From Actinacidiphila oryziradicis (GTDB lineage: Bacteria > Actinomycetota > Actinomycetes > Streptomycetales > Streptomycetaceae), in NCBI RefSeq assembly GCF_005047355.1, contig NZ_SUMC01000071.1:1-38086 (forward strand): a stretch of 38,086 nt of DNA, in the 5' to 3' direction. This document shows, piece by piece, positions 32,571 through 38,086 of this stretch (position 1 is the stretch's first letter; each line of letters opens with the position of its first letter). The translations under genes were made by a program, and so were the position numbers. Under the pieces are notes generated by a model. The model had not been told where the DNA came from. It was given only the letters and a program-made list of their open reading frames with translations, and ran no database searches.

Positions 32571-34249
32571 CCACCCTGGCCGAGGAGACCGGGGAGCACT
32601 CCGCGGCCTGGTCCGATGGGGATGACTGGACGCAGGAGGCGCTGCGGCTGGTCCGTGACCTGCGCACCCCGCACCGCCGCAAGAGGACTGGCCAGATCGG
32701 CTACACCCTGTACTGCGTGGCGCTGCTCCTTGCGGTATGGGGAGCGCTGCCGACCATGGGACTGTTCCTCGAGAAGTCGATGGGCGCCGACTACTCCGGT
32801 CACGGACCGGCGATCCTGGCCGCGCTGCCGGCCGGGTCCTGCGCGCTGGGGCTGGGGTGGCTGCTGGTCGCCGCCTGGGACGCCCAGTGGCGCGGGCCGG
32901 TGGTGCCGCCGCGCGAGACCGTGGACTGGCTGCTGGCCCAGCCGGTGCACGTCGCCCGGGTACTGCGGCCGTGGTTCTGGGGGTCGGCGGCGATCTCCGG
33001 CGGAGCCGGGCTGCTGATCTCGGCGATCGGCATGGTCGCGCTGGGCCTGACGGTCGGTGTGGGGCTGCCGGCCGCGTTCGGCTGGTGTCTGCTGGGCGGC
33101 AGCGGTCTGCCGCTGCTGGCGACCGCGCTGGCCACCGCGGTGGAAGGCAGCGAGCGGGTGGCCCGCTGGGCCCGGCTGGCCACTCCGTACGTCGGCATGG
33201 CGGTGCTGGCGCTGGTGGCGCAGACCGTGATGGCGGTCAGCGGCGACCAGCTGCCGGGACTGGAACGGATAGAGCTGTGGTCCGGGCCCTGGGGCTGGGC
33301 CGGACTGGCCGCGCTGGCCCCCACGCCGGCCGCGCTGCCGGGCGGCTGGGCCGCGGGCGTCCTGCTGGCGGTGGTGGTGGCCGGCGCGCTGGCCGCGGCA
33401 CACCGCTTCGCCGGGTCGCTGGCGTTGTCCGCGGTACGGCGGCGTTCTCGGACCGCGACCGGGGTGATGGCCGCGCTGCGCACGGTGGAGTTCCGTACCG
33501 CGCGGCAGGCGGTAGCCGGGGTCACCGGCGGGGGCCGGCCGGCGCGATGGCGGTTGCCGGCGCCCGGTTGGGCGGAACTGGCGGTGCCGTGGCGGGACAC
33601 GCTCGCGCTGCTGCGGACTCCGGGCCGGTTGGGCCGGACAGTGGTGCTGGGGGTGCTGGCGGTGCTGGGCGCGGTGCTGGCGGCCTCAGCGCACGGCGGG
33701 TCGGGCTTGGCGGCGGCGCTGGCCTCACTGGTTTTCGGCTACTGGTCGCTGACCCAGCTGCTGGAGCCGGCCCGGGTGGAAACCGACGACACGCGGCGCG
33801 GGTCGTGGGCGCCGTATCCCTACCGGGACCTGATGCTGCGACACACGGCGGTGCCGGTGGTGCTGGGGCTGGTGGGCGCACTGATGGCGGCGGGGGTGCT
33901 GGCCGGGGAAGGCGCGGGGGCTCGCGCGTTGCTGGCACCGACCCTGGTGCCGCCGATGGTGGGCGCTTCGCTGGTCAACGCCTGCCGGGGGGCGACCAAG
34001 CATCATCTGCTGATGTCGCCGGCTCAGTCTCCTACCGGCAGCCTGGGCCCGGTGCTGTTCCTGGCCTGGTACGGCGCCGGTGCGCTGGCGGCGGTGGTCA
34101 CGCTGGTCTTCCCGTTCCTGACCGCGTTGCATTCCGGCTCGGCCGCCTCGGTGGTCACCGCTGTCGCGGCAAGCGGCATGGTGACGGTGATCATGGTGCG
34201 CTGGGCGGTCACGCGGATCGGTCACCTGACGGCTCCCTCGGCGGACTGA
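32567..34249 (+). CDS. ABC transporter permease
   Basis: 560 residues from GTG 32567, which overlaps the ATPase stop (GTGA), so translation is coupled. The first about 45 residues are hydrophilic, then about 10-12 hydrophobic segments follow, for example GYTLYCVALLLAVWGALPTM, GLLISAIGMVALGLTVGVGL, TVVLGVLAVLGAVLAASAHG, VVLGLVGALMAAGVLAGEGA and VVTLVFPFLTALHSGSAASV. No substrate-binding domain is seen. Integral membrane; the substrate cannot be named. It is unusually rich in Ala/Leu/Gly and is followed 2 bases after its stop by a strong terminator. Confidence 0.85.
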   Translation: MTTLAEETGEHSAAWSDGDDWTQEALRLVRDLRTPHRRKRTGQIGYTLYCVALLLAVWGALPTMGLFLEKSMGADYSGHGPAILAALPAGSCALGLGWLLVAAWDAQWRGPVVPPRETVDWLLAQPVHVARVLRPWFWGSAAISGGAGLLISAIGMVALGLTVGVGLPAAFGWCLLGGSGLPLLATALATAVEGSERVARWARLATPYVGMAVLALVAQTVMAVSGDQLPGLERIELWSGPWGWAGLAALAPTPAALPGGWAAGVLLAVVVAGALAAAHRFAGSLALSAVRRRSRTATGVMAALRTVEFRTARQAVAGVTGGGRPARWRLPAPGWAELAVPWRDTLALLRTPGRLGRTVVLGVLAVLGAVLAASAHGGSGLAAALASLVFGYWSLTQLLEPARVETDDTRRGSWAPYPYRDLMLRHTAVPVVLGLVGALMAAGVLAGEGAGARALLAPTLVPPMVGASLVNACRGATKHHLLMSPAQSPTGSLGPVLFLAWYGAGALAAVVTLVFPFLTALHSGSAASVVTAVAASGMVTVIMVRWAVTRIGHLTAPSAD

Positions 34250-34251
34250 CA

Positions 34252-34283
34252 GGGGTGCCGGCGGCCTGTGCCGCCGGCACCCC
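34252..34283. terminator. Strong terminator after the ABC operon
   Basis: GGGGTGCCGGCGGC (34252-34265), loop CTGT, GCCGCCGGCACCCC (34270-34283): perfect 14-bp stem directly after the permease stop and at the end of the convergent transposase remnant. Confidence 0.8.
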
Positions 34284-34549
34284 TCACGTCAGGGGGTGAG
34301 CCGGCGGTGACATCTCTCGTGCGACGTAGCGTTTGAGGCAGCGGATGGCTTCGCGGCGTGTCTTGCCTTCGGCGATGCACCGTTCCACGTGGTCGCGGGT
34401 GCGGGTGTCCCAGCGCAAGCGGGCCAGAAGGGCGGCGGGCTCGCGGTTACGCAGGGCTTCCCCCGCACTCTCAAGATCTATAGCCGACACCGGCTCATTA
34501 GCCCGTCCACCACCCGAAGGCATGGAGTCCTTTTCTCCGTCTGGCATGT
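34284..34549 (-). pseudogene. IS110-family transposase C-terminal remnant
   Basis: Minus strand ends with LRWDTRTRDHVERCIAEGKT, RREAIRCLKRYVARE. This corresponds to the C-terminus of IS110-family transposases (AEGKS.REALRCLKR.LAR). The first about 40 residues (MPSGGGRANEPVSAIDLESA) are not transposase-like, so this may be a fusion with a start (AAGGA upstream of ATG 34523). The DEDD and Ser domains are missing. Confidence 0.55.
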
Positions 34550-34830
34550 CCTGGCCGACGGCTAAAGGCGTGGTCCGTGGGGTGGCCATGGGATCGGATG
34601 ACCCAAGGGCCGGTCCGGACCCAGCCAGGGCCCTCGGGGTCAACGCTGGTGGATCGAGGCTCTGGCTAGGCATCCGATCCTGATCCAGCGGCCGTTCGTC
34701 ACCGCCGACGATGGGACGGCGCTCGTAGGCCGGTCACCGGAAGCGGTCCGATCGGTGCTGCCCTGACCGCGTCCGCCAGAGCCAAAGTGTGGCCATGCCG
34801 ATATGCGGCTGAAATCTGACGGCGCAAAGC

Positions 34831-34850
34831 TTGTTAGGCAAGCCTTACTT
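34831..34850 (+). promoter_or_regulatory. Iron-box-like site (DmdR/IdeR type)
   Basis: TTGTTAGGCAAGCCTTACTT holds TTAGGC-AA-GCCTTA, near-palindromic, close to the DtxR/IdeR/DmdR consensus TTAGGTTAGGCTAACCTAA. It lies 51-70 bases before the ZIP start, in the promoter position. Confidence 0.65.
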
Positions 34851-34900
34851 GCCCTACTGTCTGTGCATATCCGTCCCCACGGCTTGGCTTCGGAGCATCC

Positions 34901-35728
34901 ATGTCCAGCGCGCAGATCACCCTGCTCGGCGCCATCGCAGGCTTCACCATCTACCTCGGCCTTCCCATCGGCCGGCTGCGCAGTCCCGCACCCCGCCTGC
35001 GAGCGGGACTCAACGCGCTCGCGATCGGGATCCTGATTTTCCTGGTCTGGGATGTGCTGACGCACGCCTGGGCGCCGATCGACAGCGCGCTGAGCGACCA
35101 CCGCTGGGGCACGGTCGCCTCCGGCGGCGTGGTCCTGGCCGTCAGCCTGGCGTTCGGACTGGTCGGCCTCGTGCACTACGACCGCTGGAGCCTGCGCCGC
35201 CGGCCCACCGCCGCCCTGTCCCAGGGGCCGGGCGCTGCGGCATCCACCGAACTGGCTCCCGCGGTTTCCTCACAAGCCAGCCGCCTCGCCCTGATGATCG
35301 CCATCGGCATCGGCATGCACAACTTCGCCGAAGGCCTGGCCATCGGCAATTCCGCGGCCAAGGGCGAGCTCTCCCTGGCCGTCCTGCTGATCATCGGCTT
35401 CGGCCTGCACAACGCCACAGAAGGCTTCGGCATCGTCGCCCCCCTGACCACCGAGGGCAACCGCCCCTCCTGGGGCACGCTCGCCCTGCTGGGCCTGATC
35501 GGCGGCGGTCCCACCTTCGTCGGCACTCTGGTCGGCCAGCACCTGGTCAACGACACCCTCAGCATCGCCTTCCTGGGCCTGGCCGCCGGCTCGATCCTCT
35601 ACGTCGTCATCGAGCTCCTCGCGGTCGCCCGCCGCGCCGCCCTCAAGGAACTGACGACCTGGATGATCCTGGCCGGACTCCTCCTCGGCTTCGCCACCGA
35701 CGCCGTCGTCACCGCTGCCGGAGCCTGA
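34901..35728 (+). CDS. ZIP-family metal transporter
   Basis: 275 residues, about 8 membrane segments with a variable hydrophilic loop at about 100-125. The ZIP metal-binding motifs are HNFAEG (in IGIGMHNFAEGLAIG) and the paired HNATEG (IGFGLHNATEGFGIV). The pattern fits the ZupT/GufA-like branch, which moves Zn2+, Fe2+ or other divalent cations into the cytoplasm. ATG 34901 has GGAG 6 bases upstream. The iron-box-like site upstream suggests repression by an iron-responsive DtxR-type regulator, so iron (or Mn) uptake is the best guess for the role. Monocistronic. Confidence 0.9.
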   Translation: MSSAQITLLGAIAGFTIYLGLPIGRLRSPAPRLRAGLNALAIGILIFLVWDVLTHAWAPIDSALSDHRWGTVASGGVVLAVSLAFGLVGLVHYDRWSLRRRPTAALSQGPGAAASTELAPAVSSQASRLALMIAIGIGMHNFAEGLAIGNSAAKGELSLAVLLIIGFGLHNATEGFGIVAPLTTEGNRPSWGTLALLGLIGGGPTFVGTLVGQHLVNDTLSIAFLGLAAGSILYVVIELLAVARRAALKELTTWMILAGLLLGFATDAVVTAAGA

Positions 35729-36112
35729 AGCCCCACACTCCGACCCGCCATTCCGCGGCGCCAGGGCTGCGACTCCCATGGTTATGGCGCCGACACGGAG
35801 ATCACCGCTGATCGCACCTGAGGCGGCCCACCTGCCGAATTCCGACCCAAGGACCGACCCCAGCCGTTTCCGACCCGGCCGGACTCACCTGCCCGGCTGG
35901 CAGTCCCCCGGGCTCAGGCGCAGCCGGATGCAGCCTTGGCGTGCTGGGCTACGGCGTCCGGCGTGGTGGATTGCTCGTCGGGGGTGCAACAGGCGGTCAC
36001 TGCGCAGCAAGCGTTCCCAGCACTGTCGCCCACCTTATACAACGTTGTAATCTCGCCTCAGCTCGAACGCGATCAGTTGTACTGCCCTTCACCATCTATC
36101 AAGGAGGCAGTC
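35729..36112. other. Intergenic region before the GH43 gene
   Basis: 384 bases. It holds the palindrome at 36038-36049 and, on the minus strand, a 28-codon frame 35914-36000 starting VTACCTPDEQS and ending AKAASGCA, with three cysteines; not recognised, probably not a gene. No other coding-like frame is seen. Confidence 0.5.
36038..36049 (+). promoter_or_regulatory. Palindromic operator before the GH43 gene
   Basis: TACAACGTTGTA is a perfect 12-base palindrome 64 bases before ATG 36113. Such sites upstream of secreted glycosidases are often bound by LacI-type sugar repressors, but an ArsR or other regulator could also fit. It lies in the position of a promoter. Confidence 0.5.
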
Positions 36113-37561
36113 ATGCCCCGCGAAGCGTCCAACCTTCCGTTGAGATCCATGGGGACCGTCGTGCTGGTTCTCCTGCTCACGGCGTTGTGCTGCGTGGGTC
36201 TCAAGCCCTCGACCGCGCACGCGGCCGGCGGCTCCTTCCGCAATCCGCTGGGCACCAGCCCCGACCCCTACATGACGTACTACCAGGGCAACTACTATCT
36301 GGCCGCCACCGAGGGCGACGCCGTGCGCGTCGCCGTGGCACCCACCCTCGGTGACCTGCTCACCGCGCCGCGCGTCACCGTCTGGCAGGATTCCGACGCC
36401 TCCCGCAACCAGCAGGTGTGGGCGCCGTCGTTCTACCTGATCGGCGGTCACTGGTACATCTACTACACCGCCGACAACGGGGTGGACGACAACCACCGCC
36501 TCTACGTGGTCGAGTCCGAGGGCACCAACCCGCTCGGGCCGTACCACTTCAAGGCCGAGCTGCAACCGCCGAACGCCCCCGACGAGTGGGCCATAGACCC
36601 CGTACTGCTGCGGCAGAGCGACAACAGCCTGTACCTGCTGTGGTCCGGCGCGGGCACCGAGGGCCACAACCTGATCTACATCTCCCCGATGTCCAGCCCC
36701 TGGACCGTCTCCGGCAACCGCGTGTACCTGCCCGCCGACGGCGGCTGCTCCGGCATCCGCGAAGCCCCCTCGATCCTGCAGCACAACGGCACCACATTCC
36801 TGGTGTACTCCACCTGCGACACCGGCACGCCGGACTATCAATTGTGGATGAAGTCCATCCCCGGCTACGCCAACCCGCTGCAGCCCGGCAACTGGACCCA
36901 GCACGCAGGAGCCGTCTTCTCCCGCAACGACGCGACCGGCGTGTGGGGCCCCGGTTCCAACGGCTTCTTCAAGAGCCCGGACGGCACCGAGGACTGGATC
37001 GTCTACCACGGCAAGAACACCTCGACCTACACGTACACCGGCCGGACCACCCGCGCCCAGAAGATCACCTGGAACGCGGACGGCACCCCGGACTTCGGCG
37101 CCCCGCTCGCAGCCGGCGCCACCCAGAACCTTCCCTCCGGCGACCCCGGCGGCGGCTCGTACTGGATCAACGACACCGGCAGCAGCAGCGGCGCCGGCTC
37201 GATCGCCTACACCGGCGCCTGGAACTCCGGCAACGGCTGCGGCGTCCAGTGCTTCTGGAGCGACGACCACTGGAGCGCGCAGCCCGACGCCACCGCCGCC
37301 TGGACCTTCACCGGCACCCGCATCGCCCTGCTCTCGGTACGCGACACCGGCAACGGCATCGCCGCCTTCTCCGTCGACGGCGGCCCCGAGACGACCAGCG
37401 ACTACTACGGCCCGATCCGCATGGGCGAGCAACTGAACTACGTGAGCCCCGAACTCCCCTACGGACAGCACACCCTGCGGGTACGCGTCACCGGTAACAA
37501 GGACGCCTCGTCAAGCGCCGCCAACGTCTCCATCGACCGCGCCGAGGTCTACTCCAACTGA
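36113..37561 (+). CDS. Secreted GH43 family glycosidase with C-terminal accessory module
   Basis: 482 residues with a signal peptide (TVVLVLLLTALCCVGL, cleavage near AHA-AG at about 36-40). The five-bladed propeller shows the GH43 catalytic triad: Asp in NPLGTSPDPYM, Asp in EWAIDPVLLRQSDN and Glu in GIREAPSILQHNG. VWAPSFYLIGGHWYIYYTAD, LYLLWSGAGTEGHNLIYISP and GVWGPGSNGFFKSPDGTEDW match the exo-arabinofuranosidase-type GH43_26 pattern (remembered, not searched). The C-terminal domain (about 346-482), with SIAYTGAWNSGNG, AAWTFTGTRIALLSVRDTGN and PYGQHTLRVRVTGN, resembles the modules in the beta-helix protein at 452. ATG 36113 follows AAGGAGG. Probably releases arabinose or a related sugar from plant polysaccharide outside the cell. 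Confidence 0.88.
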   Translation: MPREASNLPLRSMGTVVLVLLLTALCCVGLKPSTAHAAGGSFRNPLGTSPDPYMTYYQGNYYLAATEGDAVRVAVAPTLGDLLTAPRVTVWQDSDASRNQQVWAPSFYLIGGHWYIYYTADNGVDDNHRLYVVESEGTNPLGPYHFKAELQPPNAPDEWAIDPVLLRQSDNSLYLLWSGAGTEGHNLIYISPMSSPWTVSGNRVYLPADGGCSGIREAPSILQHNGTTFLVYSTCDTGTPDYQLWMKSIPGYANPLQPGNWTQHAGAVFSRNDATGVWGPGSNGFFKSPDGTEDWIVYHGKNTSTYTYTGRTTRAQKITWNADGTPDFGAPLAAGATQNLPSGDPGGGSYWINDTGSSSGAGSIAYTGAWNSGNGCGVQCFWSDDHWSAQPDATAAWTFTGTRIALLSVRDTGNGIAAFSVDGGPETTSDYYGPIRMGEQLNYVSPELPYGQHTLRVRVTGNKDASSSAANVSIDRAEVYSN

Positions 37562-37616
37562 CGCGCCTCCCTCCGGGCGGACCGGCCGGCCGCAGGCACC
37601 TCACCGGCAGGCCCGC

Positions 37617-37672
37617 CCACCGCCGCCCGGCCCCCGGCGGGGCTCCGCGCCCCGGGGGCCGGGCGGCGGTGG
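37617..37672. terminator. Very strong terminator after GH43
   Basis: Perfect 21-bp arms (37617-37637 and 37652-37672) with a 14-base loop, all G/C-rich. It lies 56 bases after the GH43 stop and will stop transcription efficiently. Confidence 0.8.
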
Positions 37673-37902
37673 TTCACCCGGAACGGCGTGCGGTGAGCCA
37701 CTCGCCGCCCGGCGGCCCCGCGCGGTCGGCGGGAGGTGGCGGGAGGTGGCGGCTGTCCTCCGGGCACCGGTCTCCATGTAGCGGCGCTTGCGCTGCAGGT
37801 CCTCCAGGGTCTTCAACTGTTGGGGGTTTCGCTTAGGGACCGGTGTGATGTTTATACCGGTTTGGGGTGGTGGGTGCGGCCGGGGCCGTAGGTTTTCTCG
37901 TC
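37673..37902. other. Gap before the IS607-type gene
   Basis: No clear gene. A minus-strand frame with KTLEDLQRKRRYMETGARR (about 37758-37816) is possibly a scrap of an unknown protein. ACCGGT occurs twice (about 37839-37862) flanking GTGATGTTTAT, possibly part of the IS607-type element end. Confidence 0.3.
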
Positions 37903-38086
37903 ATGGAACTTCTTCGGTTGGCGGTGGCTGCGCGGCGGGTGGGTGTGCACCCTGGCACACTGCGGTTGTGGGCGAACGAGGGCAGGGTTCCGGTGGTGTG
38001 GGTGGGGCGTGAACGGCGCTTCTCCAGCGAGGCGTTGGATGTCCTGACCGGCTGCCCGGATGTGGCCGGGCGTCGTGAGGCGCTGT
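37903..38086 (+). CDS. IS607-family serine recombinase, N-terminal part, runs off the window
   Basis: 61 codons to the window edge: MELLRLAVAARRVGVHPGTL, RLWANEGRVPVVWVGRERRF, SSEALDVLTGCP, then GRREAL. The first 45 residues are the MerR-like helix-turn-helix (DNA binding) at the start of IS607-family TnpA recombinases. The R-R-E-A-L sequence typically leads into LYVRVSG of the serine resolvase domain, which must lie outside the window. ATG 37903; Shine-Dalgarno weak. Whether the element is complete cannot be seen. Confidence 0.6.
   Translation, partial: MELLRLAVAARRVGVHPGTLRLWANEGRVPVVWVGRERRFSSEALDVLTGCPDVAGRREAL

Noticed and set aside
35914..36000. Cys-rich 28-codon peptide on the minus strand
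   Set aside because: Weak RBS and no recognised family; may be chance. Mentioned only in the intergenic entry.
1..38086. CRISPR array, tRNA, rRNA, prophage or integrase attachment site
   Set aside because: No regularly spaced repeats, no cloverleaf sequence and no phage genes were seen on reading both strands.

Overview
The window is high-GC actinomycete DNA, most likely from Streptomyces or a close relative. The evidence is strong third-position GC, GTG/TTG starts, an MmyB-type XRE regulator divergent from a dehydrogenase, an egtD-like gene, a PAS/GAF/PP2C/HATPase protein, and a rare TTA codon. It reads like an unstable accessory region: about 22 apparently intact genes are interleaved with about 25 remnants (truncations, frameshifts, nonsense codons, gene fusions) and pieces of at least six transposon types (IS1634-, IS5-, IS3-, IS1380-, IS110- and IS607-like).

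Layout. 1-4.6 kb: transposase remnant, then two secreted carbohydrate-active proteins, a beta-helix protein and an SGNH esterase. 4.6-7.3 kb: broken kinase and unknown fragments, then an IS5-type element (5191-7275) with near-perfect terminal repeats that carries a divergent alpha/beta-hydrolase as passenger. 7.4-13.8 kb: frameshifted methyltransferase, an unknown protein, IS3 and regulator scraps, an MmyB-like regulator divergent from an aldehyde dehydrogenase, and hydrolase, SDR and SnoaL scraps. 13.7-16.3 kb: a large PAS-GAF-PP2C-HATPase signalling protein. 16.4-18.3 kb: broken VOC and deazaflavin-nitroreductase-like genes, a DUF427 protein and a TetR regulator. 18.5-23.2 kb: an EgtD fused to a transposase N-terminus, an SDR, GMC and LuxR remnants, a truncated flavin monooxygenase and an intact LLM-type oxidoreductase. 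23.3-26.7 kb: MFS remnant, two TetR regulators, a SnoaL-like protein and IS3 scraps. 26.8-31.6 kb: a SNF2 helicase with a coupled small protein, a truncated HAD phosphatase and a broken isoaspartate-type methyltransferase. 31.8-34.3 kb: two-gene ABC transporter. 34.9-35.7 kb: ZIP metal transporter behind an iron-box-like site. 36.1-37.6 kb: secreted GH43 enzyme. The window ends inside an IS607-type recombinase.

How genes may work together. The beta-helix protein, the SGNH esterase and the GH43 enzyme look like secreted hemicellulose or pectin degradation. The beta-helix protein and the GH43 enzyme seem to share a C-terminal accessory module. The clearest regulatory logic is in the middle. The SDR promoter and the flavin-monooxygenase promoter carry the same pair of palindromic operators (AGACAG-N2-CTGTCT type) with the same architecture, and a weaker copy lies before the TetR gene at 17662. 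This suggests one TetR-controlled redox/detoxification regulon that has been split and partly destroyed by insertions. A second set of nested palindromes links the TetR genes at 24101 and 24830 to the SnoaL-like gene at 26075. All functional names come from reading motifs by eye; no database search was possible.
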